A DNA stretch of 27,163 bases from BOG-1184 sp964651515 (GCA_964651515.1 CAZYYB010000039.1:1-27163), one strand, 5' to 3'. Shown: positions 15,644 to 24,000, counted from the first letter of the stretch. Numbers and translations: made by a program. Notes: generated by a model from the letters alone, not told the origin.

Positions 15644-16714
15644 ATGGCCGAAGATTCATTTGAAGAAAAAACCGAAGCGCCGACCGAGAAACGGCGGCAT
15701 GAATCGCGGGAAAAGGGAACCGTCGCCAAAAGCACCGAGATCAACTCGGTGGTCGTGCTTCTGGTCGGCATCATCCTCCTGAAGATGTTCGGCTCCTGGC
15801 TCATGCAGGGAATGGGCGGCTGCATGGCCGAGACGTTCTCCTCGATTTCCAATACGCACATGGACGTTGCCCGGCTCAGCGAAATAGCGACGAAATCCCT
15901 GATCCTCATCCTGCGCATGATTCTTCCGATCGCCGGGGGAATCCTTATCGCCGGCGTGGCGGCGAATATCCTCCAGGTCGGCTTCCTCTTTACCTTCCAG
16001 CCGCTCATCCCGAATTTAAGCAAAATCAATCCCATCACCGGGATGGGACGTCTCTTTTCGGCCGGCTCAAGCGTCGAGGCCCTGAAAAGCATTATTAAAC
16101 TGGTCATCATCGGAACCGTCGCCTACACGACGATAGTCGGGGAATTCCATACGATCATGATGCTTGCGGACGGCTCTGTGGGCGCCATCTTTGCGTTTAC
16201 GCTTGCAATGGCCTATAAAATAATCATCCGCATCGTCCTGGTCCTGATCATTCTCGCCGTTTTCGATTATGCCTACCAGCGTTATACGTATGAGAAAAAG
16301 CTGAAAATGTCCAAGCAGGAGGTGAAGGAAGAGCACAAGCAGATGGAGGGAGATCCCAAGATAAAATCGCGTCTGCGCTCGATGCAGCGGGAAATGGCTC
16401 GACGCCGCATGATGCAGCAGGTGCCGAAGGCGACGGTGGTCGTGACGAACCCGACCCACCTTGCCATCGCGCTGCTCTACGATCCGGCGGTGAACGATGC
16501 GCCGGTCGTCCTGGCCAAGGGAAAACGGCTGGTTGCGGAACGGATAAAGCAGATCGCGCGCGAGAACGGCGTGCCGCTGGTGGAAGACAAACCGCTGGCG
16601 CGTGCGATGTACGACCATGCCGAGGTGGGGTTCCCCATTCCGGCGCAATTCTATACGGCCGTGGCCGAAGTGATGGCCTATGTCTATCGCCTCAGGAACC
16701 GCCGGGCGGCATAA
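15644..16714 (+). CDS. flhB: Flagellar export switch protein FlhB
   Basis: FlhB is an inner-membrane export-gate protein whose cytoplasmic domain cleaves itself and switches secretion from rod/hook to filament substrates. The 356-residue sequence begins with the typical EEKTEAPTEKRRHESREKG segment, then has four transmembrane helices to about residue 210 and a charged linker. The autocleavage motif NPTH is at residues 269-272, the same numbering as in Salmonella FlhB. After it come APVVLAKGKRLVAERIKQIA and ENGVPLVEDKPLARAMY, standard for the C-terminal domain. GGGAAAC upstream of the ATG is a weak ribosome binding site. flhA starts three bases after the stop. Confidence 0.98.
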   Translation: MAEDSFEEKTEAPTEKRRHESREKGTVAKSTEINSVVVLLVGIILLKMFGSWLMQGMGGCMAETFSSISNTHMDVARLSEIATKSLILILRMILPIAGGILIAGVAANILQVGFLFTFQPLIPNLSKINPITGMGRLFSAGSSVEALKSIIKLVIIGTVAYTTIVGEFHTIMMLADGSVGAIFAFTLAMAYKIIIRIVLVLIILAVFDYAYQRYTYEKKLKMSKQEVKEEHKQMEGDPKIKSRLRSMQREMARRRMMQQVPKATVVVTNPTHLAIALLYDPAVNDAPVVLAKGKRLVAERIKQIARENGVPLVEDKPLARAMYDHAEVGFPIPAQFYTAVAEVMAYVYRLRNRRAA

Positions 16715-16717
16715 TCC

Positions 16718-18808
16718 ATGAACCAGAATGCCCTATCGACAACCGTCAATAATGCCCTGAACCTGCCGATCGTGCAGTCGCTCGGGAAGCAGCGCGACCT
16801 GATCATCGTGACCGGCGTCGTCGGCGTCCTCATGGTGATGGTCATTCCGATTCCGACCTTCCTGATGGACATCCTTCTCTCATTCAGCCTCTGTCTGGCG
16901 CTTGTCATACTCCTGGTTTCGATGTACACGAAGGAAGCGTTGCAGTTCTCGGTTTTCCCGTCGCTCCTGCTTACCATTACGCTTTTTCGCCTCGCCCTCA
17001 ATGTGGCGACGACGCGACTCATTCTCTCCCAGGCGGATGCCGGTCATGTGGTGACCGTCTTCGGCACGTTCGTCACGCGGGGGAATATGGTGGTCGGCGC
17101 CATTATTTTCATCATCCTGGTGATCATTCAGTTCATGGTGATCACCAAAGGCCAGGGCCGCATCGCCGAGGTGGCCGCGAGGTTTACCCTCGACGCCATG
17201 CCCGGCAAACAGATGGCCATCGACGCGGATCTCAACGCCGGACTCATTACCGAAGAGCAGGCGCGTTTCCGCCGGGCGCAGATAGGGCGGGAGGCGGACT
17301 TTTACGGCGCCATGGACGGAGCCTCCAAATTTGTCCGCGGCGACGCCGTTGCGGGCATCATTATTGTCCTTGTCAATGTTATCGGCGGATTCATCATCGG
17401 CATGGTCATGATGGGCATGGATATCGCAACGAGCCTGAAAACCTACACCATGCTGACCATCGGCGACGGCCTGGTTACCCAGATTCCCGCGCTCATGATT
17501 TCCACCGGCGCGGGCATCCTGGTAAGTCGTGCCGCATCCCGCAACGATTTCGGATTCGAGATCACGTCGCAGCTTTTTTTCCATCCCCGGGTACTGGGCG
17601 TGGCCGGCATCGTCATGCTCTTCTTTACACTTGTACCGGGATTCCCGAAAATTCCGTTCATCCTGCTTGGCCTGGCATGCCTTATTTCCGCCTATGTGGT
17701 CAGCATGAAACAGGCAGAGGAGCGCGCCGTCGCCGCTGCGCCGGTCGTGCCCGTAAAAAATGTCGAGGAGCGCGTCGAGACCTGCCTGCATGTCGACCCT
17801 TTGGAGCTTGAGATCGGCTACGGGCTGATCCCGCTTGTCGATGTTAAGCAGGGCGGCGATCTTCTCGACCGGATTACCATGATCCGGCGGCAGCTCGCCT
17901 CGGAGCTGGGCGTCATCATCCCTCCGGTGCGGATCCGGGACAACATTCAGCTGAAGCCTAACGAGTATCGCATAAAAGTCCGCACGATTCTCGCGGGCAG
18001 GGGCGAACTCATGAGCGGGGCCTATCTCGCCATGGATCCCGGATCGACGACCAGGAAGATCCGCGGCATTGCCACGGTGGAACCGGCATTCGGTCTTCCC
18101 GCACTCTGGATAACCGAGAGTCAGAAGGACGACGCCGAAGTGGCGGGGTACACCGTCGTGGAGCTTCCGGCGGTGCTTGCCACGCACCTGACCGAGATAA
18201 TCAAGCGGCATGCGCATGAAATTCTGTCGCGGCAGAACATCCGCGCCCTGCTCGATAACTTGAAGGAGTCTAATGCCACGGTCGTCGATGAACTGGTGCC
18301 TTCGGTCATGTCGGTCGGCGAGGTCCACCGGGTCCTTCAAAACCTCCTGCGGGAGAAAGTGTCGATCAGGGATCTGCAGCTGGTGCTCGAAACGCTTTCC
18401 AATACGGCGCCGCGAAACAAGAATACCGAGATCCTTACCGAATTCGTGCGCAATGCCCTCGCCCCGCGCATCTGCGATTCGTACAAGAACGCCGACAACG
18501 TCATTCCGGTGCTTACGCTCGATCCCAACCTCGAATCGAAACTTGAGACCGCGCTTCAGGAAACCGAGGGCGGCATGCGATTTACCCTGGCGCCGTCCGA
18601 GGTCGGGCGGATCCTTTCGGCCACAGGGGCCCAGATCGAAAAGGTCAAGACCGCCGGTGAATTGCCGGTTGTTATTTGCTCGCCCGCGATCCGCAGTTCC
18701 TTCAAACGGCTCACGGAGAGCAACTACCGGGACCTGATCGTCCTGTCGTATAACGAGATCGTACCGGGCATTGAAATCCGATCGCTGGGCATGATCGGAG
18801 CGGGATGA
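16718..18808 (+). CDS. flhA: Flagellar export gate protein FlhA
   Basis: FlhA is the large export-gate protein that forms the nonameric cytoplasmic ring receiving chaperone-substrate complexes and helps couple the proton motive force to export. The 696-residue length is normal. The N-terminal half has about eight transmembrane helices and contains the FHIPEP-family stretch LNVATTRLIL followed by GNMVVGAIIFIILVIIQFMVITKG. The conserved cytoplasmic loop DAMPGKQMAIDADLNAGLI and GREADFYGAMDGASKFVRGD are both present. The soluble C-terminal domain follows from about residue 345, with GRILSATG and the usual end region LSYNEIVPGIEI. A 28-base gap leads to flhF. Confidence 0.98.
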   Translation: MNQNALSTTVNNALNLPIVQSLGKQRDLIIVTGVVGVLMVMVIPIPTFLMDILLSFSLCLALVILLVSMYTKEALQFSVFPSLLLTITLFRLALNVATTRLILSQADAGHVVTVFGTFVTRGNMVVGAIIFIILVIIQFMVITKGQGRIAEVAARFTLDAMPGKQMAIDADLNAGLITEEQARFRRAQIGREADFYGAMDGASKFVRGDAVAGIIIVLVNVIGGFIIGMVMMGMDIATSLKTYTMLTIGDGLVTQIPALMISTGAGILVSRAASRNDFGFEITSQLFFHPRVLGVAGIVMLFFTLVPGFPKIPFILLGLACLISAYVVSMKQAEERAVAAAPVVPVKNVEERVETCLHVDPLELEIGYGLIPLVDVKQGGDLLDRITMIRRQLASELGVIIPPVRIRDNIQLKPNEYRIKVRTILAGRGELMSGAYLAMDPGSTTRKIRGIATVEPAFGLPALWITESQKDDAEVAGYTVVELPAVLATHLTEIIKRHAHEILSRQNIRALLDNLKESNATVVDELVPSVMSVGEVHRVLQNLLREKVSIRDLQLVLETLSNTAPRNKNTEILTEFVRNALAPRICDSYKNADNVIPVLTLDPNLESKLETALQETEGGMRFTLAPSEVGRILSATGAQIEKVKTAGELPVVICSPAIRSSFKRLTESNYRDLIVLSYNEIVPGIEIRSLGMIGAG

Positions 18809-18836
18809 CGGTGAAAAAGACAAAGGAGATAGAGGC

Positions 18837-20117
18837 ATGATCATCAAGAAATATCTTGCCAAATCGATGCGGGAGGCGCTTGCCGAAATTAAAAGCGAGC
18901 TTGGGGAGGAGGCTGTCATTCTCAAGACGCGCAAGGTGGCGGGGACCACCTTCCCGTTTCATGCGGCGCAGGTAGAGGTCACCGCGGCAAGGGACGAGGA
19001 CACAAAACCGTCCGAGGCATTTCCGGAGATCAAGGTCTCCCGGCCTTTCGAGGCGGAGGGAACCGGCGTTTACCACCGGCCCCGACCGTCCTGTATCGTC
19101 GACGAGGCGGAACGGGTATCGGTGAGGCCCTGGTCGCCGCCGGTTCTCGAACGCGCCGGGAAGGGCGGACAGAGGGGAGTCATGGAGGTCGGGATCATCG
19201 AAAAGGACGATCGTTCCTATGCCGAACTCAAGGAGGATTTCCGGCAGCTTTCCGACCTGGTAAAAAATGTTCTCGCGAAAAACGCCGGATCTTCGCCGGA
19301 GAGCCCTTCACCGGCCGCCGCTCCCGGCTTTGCGGGCCCCTGGGCCGGTCTCTACCGGCGTCTCGTCGACCGCGAGGTGCAGCCGCAACTTGCGGAATCG
19401 CTATTGACCACGATGCGGCAACGGGGGATGGATGCGGTTAACGGGGCCGGCGAAAAGGGTCTGCGCGAGCTCCTTGGAGCCGGTTTTCCGGTTGCCGGTC
19501 CGATCCGTTGCAAAAAAAACGGACCGCGCGTCATCGCCTTCGTCGGACCGACCGGTGCCGGCAAGACAACCACCATCGCCAAGCTCGCCACGCACTGCCG
19601 CATCGGAAAAAATCGCCGGGTCTCGATCATTACCGCCGACACCTACCGCATTGCGGCGATCGAGCAGATCAAGACCTTTGCGGATATTGTCAAGGCCGAC
19701 CTGCATGTCGTCTTCTCTCCCGACGAGGCCGCGCTCGCCATGAAGGCGTGCGTCCGCGACGACCTCGTCTTCGTCGATACGGCGGGAAGGAGCCTGCACA
19801 ACGAGGAGCATATGGAGGAATTACGGGCATTTCTCTCCCGGATGAACGTTGATGAGGTGCACCTTGTCCTCAGCGCCACGACGAAGGATTCCGATCTTGT
19901 GGCCACGGTACGCCGATTCCGCGACCTGGGGAGCGACCGGCTGCTGTTCACGAAACTTGACGAGACCGCCTGCCTGGGGAATGTTTTTAATGCCGTGACG
20001 ACAAGCGAACTGCCGGTGTCGTTTCTTTCCTTCGGGCAGAATGTTCCCGACGATATCGAACTCGCCCAGCCTGAACGCTTTGCGCAGCGGCTGCTGGAGG
20101 GGGCGATCCATGATTGA
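18837..20117 (+). CDS. flhF: Flagellar SRP-like GTPase FlhF
   Basis: FlhF is the third SRP-type GTPase, which marks the site (often the pole) for flagellar assembly. The 426 residues comprise the N-terminal B domain starting MIIKKYLAKSMREALAEIKSELG, as usual, and a variable middle to about residue 150. A helical N domain follows, then the G domain with P-loop VGPTGAGKTTTIAKLA (~237), TADTYRIAAIEQIKTFA, the DTAGRS switch (~305) and TKLDE for guanine recognition (~376). AAGGAGA precedes the ATG. The last eight bases overlap the start of flhG, consistent with coupled synthesis of the GTPase and its activator. Confidence 0.97.
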   Translation: MIIKKYLAKSMREALAEIKSELGEEAVILKTRKVAGTTFPFHAAQVEVTAARDEDTKPSEAFPEIKVSRPFEAEGTGVYHRPRPSCIVDEAERVSVRPWSPPVLERAGKGGQRGVMEVGIIEKDDRSYAELKEDFRQLSDLVKNVLAKNAGSSPESPSPAAAPGFAGPWAGLYRRLVDREVQPQLAESLLTTMRQRGMDAVNGAGEKGLRELLGAGFPVAGPIRCKKNGPRVIAFVGPTGAGKTTTIAKLATHCRIGKNRRVSIITADTYRIAAIEQIKTFADIVKADLHVVFSPDEAALAMKACVRDDLVFVDTAGRSLHNEEHMEELRAFLSRMNVDEVHLVLSATTKDSDLVATVRRFRDLGSDRLLFTKLDETACLGNVFNAVTTSELPVSFLSFGQNVPDDIELAQPERFAQRLLEGAIHD

Positions 20118-21069
20118 TCAGGCCACCCGCTTGCGGCAACTGGCCGTCGGGGGGGCGTTCGAGGAGCTGCCGGCCTTTGCCGAAGTGATCGGCGCAGGAG
20201 CGGTCGTACAGGAGGCGGGCACCCTGCCGCCCTCCTCCTGTACGACCATTGCCGTTACAAGCGGTAAAGGCGGGGTAGGCAAAACGACGGTGTCGCTGTC
20301 GCTTGCCGTCGCCATGGCGCGTATGCGCAGAAAGGTGCTGCTCGTCGATGCCGATTTCGGCCTTGCCAGCGTGCATATCCTGCTCGGGCTGGCGCCGCGC
20401 CGCACTCTTTCGCAGGCCATGGCCGGCCTGTGCCCGGTCGAGGCGATTGTCAGCCAGGGTCCGGGCGGCATCCATATCATCCCGGGTTCGGTGGGAGGCG
20501 AGGGGATGGCGAATTTGAGCGGGGCCGACCTGCTGCGCATCCGGGGAATTTTCGGCAGTTTTGAACGCGAATATGATTTTATCATCATCGATACCGCGGC
20601 GGGAATCGGCGATTCCGTCACGAGCATGGCCCTGCACGCGGACCTGCCTCTTGTCGTCGTCACGCCGGAGCCTTCCTCACTCGCCGATGCCTATGCCATG
20701 CTGAAGGTACTGCGTCGGCACGGCGCGATGCGGAGCGCCGCTATTGTCAATATGGCCGGTTCCGACCGGGAGGCGACGGAAACATTTGACAGGCTGAACA
20801 CACTGGTGATACAATTCTTACAAAGTAGAGTGCAATGCTTCGGTAGCCTGCCCTACGACCGGGAAATCTCCCGGTACGTGAAAAAACAACGGGTGGCGGT
20901 GCTTGAAGATCCGACCGGTTCTTTTTCGGGAAAAGTACAGAAAATGGCCTGGAAGGTCAGCGGATGCCGGGTAATTCGGCGAAAAGGTTTTTTTGATCGG
21001 GTCATGAACGCTTTTCAGACGAGGCGCGGGCCGAACGCCGCCGACTCGCCGCGGACCGGCACGCCATGA
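20110..21069 (+). CDS. flhG: Flagellar number regulator FlhG (FleN/YlxH), MinD-like ATPase
   Basis: FlhG controls flagellar number and position and stimulates FlhF GTPase activity. The 319-residue protein opens with IDQATRLRQL, matching the N-terminal DQAxxLR motif that activates FlhF. It then has the deviant Walker A GKGGVGKTT (Lys53 and Lys58), the VLLVDADFGLAS segment, a Walker B-like IIIDTAAGIGD and VVVTPEPSSLADAYA, all standard for FlhG. GGAGGGGGCG lies just before the ATG at 20110. The frame is open further upstream to 20041 but inside flhF, so the overlap start is preferred. The stop overlaps the next gene by four bases. Confidence 0.96.
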   Translation: MIDQATRLRQLAVGGAFEELPAFAEVIGAGAVVQEAGTLPPSSCTTIAVTSGKGGVGKTTVSLSLAVAMARMRRKVLLVDADFGLASVHILLGLAPRRTLSQAMAGLCPVEAIVSQGPGGIHIIPGSVGGEGMANLSGADLLRIRGIFGSFEREYDFIIIDTAAGIGDSVTSMALHADLPLVVVTPEPSSLADAYAMLKVLRRHGAMRSAAIVNMAGSDREATETFDRLNTLVIQFLQSRVQCFGSLPYDREISRYVKKQRVAVLEDPTGSFSGKVQKMAWKVSGCRVIRRKGFFDRVMNAFQTRRGPNAADSPRTGTP

Positions 21070-21425
21070 TCAGGTGGATCAGGCGAATCGCGTTCGGTAT
21101 CGGAGTCGCTACGTTCTTTGCGCTCTTCGCCGTCGGGATTGCCGCGGCGGGTCGCTTTTCATGGGATGCGCTGGTCCCGATCGGTATCCGGGCCCTGGTC
21201 GGAGCAGGAAGCATCTGGGTGGTCGGCATTATCGTGGCCGACATCATAGTGAAGGGGATTGCCGCGGATATGCCGCCTCTCTCCGCCGATTCGATCGAAG
21301 ACGGTCTGGTCCGGCGTCTGGCATCGGCTGCCGGCAATCGGAACGCGTCCGGCGTGGAGCCTGCCCCGTCGCATCCGGAAGTTGCGCAGGAAGTGAAAAC
21401 CGGTCCTCGGGAAAACGGCCGATGA
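21066..21425 (+). CDS. Unassigned small membrane protein between flhG and fliA
   Basis: The protein has 119 residues. A basic start (MIRWIRRIAFG) leads into a transmembrane helix (~9-28), then a second helix (~37-62, IGIRALVGAGSIWVVGIIVADIIV), and a polar cytoplasmic-looking tail with ADSIEDGLVRRLA and a low-complexity end. Its ATG overlaps the flhG stop (ATGA), which strongly supports it as a real, translationally coupled gene. fliA starts 40 bases on. I recognise no family. Small membrane proteins occur at this place in some other flagellar operons, so a role with FlhF/FlhG or in sigma control is conceivable, but only from position. Confidence 0.8.
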   Translation: MIRWIRRIAFGIGVATFFALFAVGIAAAGRFSWDALVPIGIRALVGAGSIWVVGIIVADIIVKGIAADMPPLSADSIEDGLVRRLASAAGNRNASGVEPAPSHPEVAQEVKTGPRENGR

Positions 21426-21465
21426 TTCCCGTCATTGCGTTTGAAAATTGTAGAAAGGGAGCACC

Positions 21466-22230
21466 ATGTCCAGTGTAGAAACCCTCTGGAAGGAATACCG
21501 GGAGAGCGGATCGAAGATCGCCAAGGACAAGATCCTGCTGGAATATGCGCATCTGGTAAAAATAGTCGCCTATCGGCTGGCGATCAACCTTCCCGCTTCG
21601 GTGGATAAAAACGATCTCATCGGGGCCGGCATCATGGGGCTCATCAAGGCGGTCGAAACCTTCGAACCGGAGCGGGGATTCAAATTCGAAACCTTTGCGG
21701 CGCATAAAATCCGCGGTGCGATCCTCGATGAACTGCGCGCGCTCGACTGGGTGCCGCGTTCGGTGCGCCAGAAGGCACGGGAGCTCCAAAAAACCTTTTC
21801 AAAGCTCGAGGGCGACCTCGGCCGGCTTCCCTATGACGATGAGATCTGCGAGGAGCTTGGTATTTCGCTGAAGGAGTACGAAGACCTGCTGTCCGAAGTG
21901 ACGCCCGCAACGCTGATATCGCTCGAAGAAGCGATGCCCGACCGCAGCTCCGAATCGAAGGAACTGCGGATTGTCGACAGCATTGAGGATCCGGGGTCGA
22001 GCAACCCGCTGAAGGAGCTTGCGTTTACCGAGGTGAAAAACATCCTTAAGGAGGCGATTACCCAGCTTCCGGAAAAAGAAAAGCTGGTGGTCGCGCTCTA
22101 CCATTATGAGGAATTGACGCTGAAGGAAATCGGCGTCGTTCTCGAAATTACCGAATCACGTGTCAGTCAGATTCACTCGAAAGCAATTCTCAAGCTGAGA
22201 TCGAAAGTCATGCAGCGCATCAATGCCTGA
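21466..22230 (+). CDS. fliA: RNA polymerase sigma factor for flagellar genes (FliA/WhiG type)
   Basis: This is an alternative sigma-28 factor that directs transcription of late flagellar and chemotaxis genes. The 254-residue protein contains region 2 (LVKIVAYRLAINLP, DLIGAGIMGLIKAVETFEPERGFKFETFAAHKIRGAILDELRALDWVPRSVR), region 3 (KLEGDLGRLPYDDEICEELGISL) and region 4 (LTLKEIGVVLEITESRVSQIHSKAILKLR). The DWVPRSVR and TESRVSQIHSKA segments are typical of the FliA/WhiG group. AAAGGGAG precedes the ATG. No anti-sigma gene flgM is visible nearby. Confidence 0.96.
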   Translation: MSSVETLWKEYRESGSKIAKDKILLEYAHLVKIVAYRLAINLPASVDKNDLIGAGIMGLIKAVETFEPERGFKFETFAAHKIRGAILDELRALDWVPRSVRQKARELQKTFSKLEGDLGRLPYDDEICEELGISLKEYEDLLSEVTPATLISLEEAMPDRSSESKELRIVDSIEDPGSSNPLKELAFTEVKNILKEAITQLPEKEKLVVALYHYEELTLKEIGVVLEITESRVSQIHSKAILKLRSKVMQRINA

Positions 22231-22246
22231 TCTGAGGGAGGATCCT

Positions 22247-22555
22247 ATGGACGACGGCGACATGCGGGTTTCGATGAGCAATCTCGTGCAGATGGACCGT
22301 CACCAGACCGATGTTCACCGTGGGCCGATGGTCAATCAGGAACAGAATGCCGATGCGGCCCGGCAGGAAGCGTCGCGCCGGCTCGCTTCGCCGACCGAAC
22401 CGGACAAGTCGGAGGGCAAAACAATCGATCCGAAGGAAAAACGCGATGAAGAGCGGCGTAAAAAGCGACAGGCTTCCCCGGCGCAGGAAGACCCCGAAGA
22501 AGCGTCCCCGGCTTTTGAGCCGAGGCATGGGTCGAATATCGATTTTGAAGCGTAG
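22247..22555 (+). CDS. Small charged, probably disordered protein between fliA and HDOD gene
   Basis: The product has 102 residues, very rich in Asp, Glu, Arg, Lys, Gln and Pro, with no cysteine and no hydrophobic helix. A Met/Gln/His N-terminal part (MSNLVQMDRHQTDVHRG) is followed by a basic middle (DPKEKRDEERRKKRQ) and a short end, GSNIDFEA. The ATG at 22247 has GGGAGG seven bases upstream and lies 16 bases after fliA. An in-frame ATG at 22223 inside the fliA end is less likely. It looks intrinsically disordered and I cannot assign a family. The clean ribosome binding site and operon position support a real gene. Confidence 0.75.
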   Translation: MDDGDMRVSMSNLVQMDRHQTDVHRGPMVNQEQNADAARQEASRRLASPTEPDKSEGKTIDPKEKRDEERRKKRQASPAQEDPEEASPAFEPRHGSNIDFEA

Positions 22556-22602
22556 CGCCTGGCGTCGAAAGAACGGTTCCCTGCGCCCGATCACGGAACA
22601 TC

Positions 22603-23511
22603 ATGACTAGTGTGCTCAACCAGGATAGACCGGATGCGACGCGTATCCGCCGGGTTACCGAAAGCATCATCGGCCTGCCGACGCTGCCGACGGTCGTTTC
22701 GAAAATGATCGATCTTGTGGACAGCCCGCGGACCTCGGCGGTGGTGCTGTCGCGTCTGATCGGATCCGATCAATCCCTCACCGCAAAAATCCTCAAACTG
22801 GCTAACTCGGCCTATTACGGCTTCTCCCGCGAAATACCTACTGTCAACCTTGCCATCGTGGTGCTCGGCTTCAACACGGTCAAAGAAATGGGACTTTCAC
22901 TTTCGGTATTCGATGTTTTTAAAAAAACACCGAGCTCCGGTTCCTTCGATGTCAGGCTGTTCTGGGAACATTCGGTGGGGTGCGGCGTAGCGGCGCGGAT
23001 GCTGGTGCGCATGTACCGCCCCCGGCTTGCCGGCGAGGCATTTGTCGCCGGACTTCTGCACGATATCGGCAAGGTAATCCTCAAGCAGTACTTCGACCGT
23101 GAATTCGGCGAGATCATTGCATTGCAGCGGGAAGGGCACCGGTCGCTCGAACAGGCGGAAGAGGCGACGCTCGGTACGACGCACGCTCAAATCGGGGCCT
23201 GGCTCGCCGAGAAGTGGAACCTTCCGGAATTGATCTCGGAATGTCTGCTGCATCATCATGACCCATGGGAAGGCAACATCGATCCGGGTTTTATCGCCTG
23301 CATCTGCCTCGGCGACCATATCTGTCACTTGTCGCGGAAGGGACAATCGGGCCGTCTTGAACCGCCTCTTCTCGATCCCCGGCTGTGGGAAGTCTTGTCG
23401 ATTGCGGGAATTGAAACGGACGAATCGGTCCTGAAAAATCTTATCGCCGATTTTCTTCTTGAGTATGACCGGGCCGAAGCATGGCTCAGGCTCGACGCCG
23501 CTCCACAGTAG
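22603..23511 (+). CDS. HDOD domain signalling protein
   Basis: This is a 302-residue cytoplasmic protein with one HDOD domain over most of its length (~20-230). Recognisable features are GLPTLPTVVSKMIDLV, LTAKILKLANSAYYGF, the conserved IVVLGFNTVKEMGLSLSV segment and AGLLHDIGKVILKQYF. A later HHHDPW fits the second His region of HD folds. HDOD proteins are usually non-catalytic relatives of HD phosphohydrolases and act in signalling, often linked to motility or c-di-GMP pathways. Here the HDIGK motif is kept. The C-terminal ~70 residues are unassigned. The gene is last in the flagellar operon, 47 bases after the preceding small gene, and a hairpin follows. Its ribosome binding site (GGAAC) is weak. 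Confidence 0.9.
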   Translation: MTSVLNQDRPDATRIRRVTESIIGLPTLPTVVSKMIDLVDSPRTSAVVLSRLIGSDQSLTAKILKLANSAYYGFSREIPTVNLAIVVLGFNTVKEMGLSLSVFDVFKKTPSSGSFDVRLFWEHSVGCGVAARMLVRMYRPRLAGEAFVAGLLHDIGKVILKQYFDREFGEIIALQREGHRSLEQAEEATLGTTHAQIGAWLAEKWNLPELISECLLHHHDPWEGNIDPGFIACICLGDHICHLSRKGQSGRLEPPLLDPRLWEVLSIAGIETDESVLKNLIADFLLEYDRAEAWLRLDAAPQ

Positions 23512-23521
23512 TTTGCGAGAT

Positions 23522-23544
23522 AGTGTATTCTAAAAGAATACACT
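23522..23544 (+). terminator. Perfect hairpin closing the flagellar operon
   Basis: AGTGTATTCT (23522-23531) and AGAATACACT (23535-23544) make a perfect 10-bp stem with an AAA loop, 10 bases after the HDOD stop. TATTTT follows. The stem is AT-rich and the T-tract imperfect, so it may terminate weakly. As a perfect palindrome it could instead be an operator. Confidence 0.55.
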
Positions 23545-23735
23545 TATTTTGAAATCGTGCATTTTTCCATTGTTTTTTATCCCGGCAGGGGGTAACTTTT
23601 AACGGTGAATGAGACATATCCTGTCCTCACCGCCCGGTCGTGCGCGAGCGGCGCAGCCTTCCGGCGAAAGGACTGAACCGATAACTATTGTATCGTCCGG
23701 CTCTCCAGGCTACGTTGCCGGACTTCCGAAGGGGA

Positions 23736-23773
23736 GGTGGGGGATCTAGATACGGGGTTCTCCATCTTTCCTC
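23736..23773. repeat. Intergenic repeat, copy A
   Basis: This is a ~38-bp element: GGTGGGGG, then ATCTAGATACGGGG, TTCTCC and ATCTTTCCTC. It matches copy B (23887-23925) at roughly 33 positions, including an invariant TCTAGATACGGG. AGAT and ATCT flank a GGG/TCC core, so the single strand can fold weakly. Confidence 0.65.
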
Positions 23774-23886
23774 GATTAGTAACCCGGAGGGTGCGGCGCG
23801 GGTCGGATCGCGCACCGAGGGTGACGTTTCCCGATATAAAACCCGATCCGGCGTTGGGAGCCTCCTTACGTCGATGCAACGGGGGG

Positions 23887-23925
23887 GGTGGGGAGTCTAG
23901 ATACGGGATTCCCCATCTTTTTCTC
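23887..23925. repeat. Intergenic repeat, copy B
   Basis: This is the second copy, 151 bases after copy A and in the same direction: GGTGGGGA, then GTCTAGATACGGGA, TTCCCC and ATCTTTTTCTC. Relative to copy A, T becomes C in the core, which turns a G-T pair into a G-C pair in the possible hairpin. It is preceded by eight consecutive G that run into it. Confidence 0.65.
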
Positions 23926-23966
23926 TTACCTTGCATTCCCCACTCCGCGACCATATTATTATAATT

Positions 23967-24000
23967 GATGGATAGCTCCGGGGGATGGATAGCTCCGGGC
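23967..24000. repeat. 17-bp tandem duplication
   Basis: GATGGATAGCTCCGGGG (23967-23983) is followed at once by GATGGATAGCTCCGGGC (23984-24000), 16 of 17 identical. It lies 62 bases upstream of the TMTC-like gene, close to where its promoter or leader would be. Confidence 0.75.

Noticed and set aside
16880..18949. 689-codon minus-strand open frame opposite flhA
   Set aside because: It is an antisense shadow of flhA, with His/Asp/Arg-rich low-complexity translation.
21074..21478. 134-codon frame overlapping the small membrane gene after flhG
   Set aside because: It is an alternative frame of the coupled 119-residue gene, Arg/Gly/Ser-rich, and would run into fliA. The 21066 frame has two hydrophobic helices and the ATGA overlap.
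23736..23925. Possible CRISPR array
   Set aside because: There are only two imperfect copies 151 bases apart, with no regular spacers and no cas genes.
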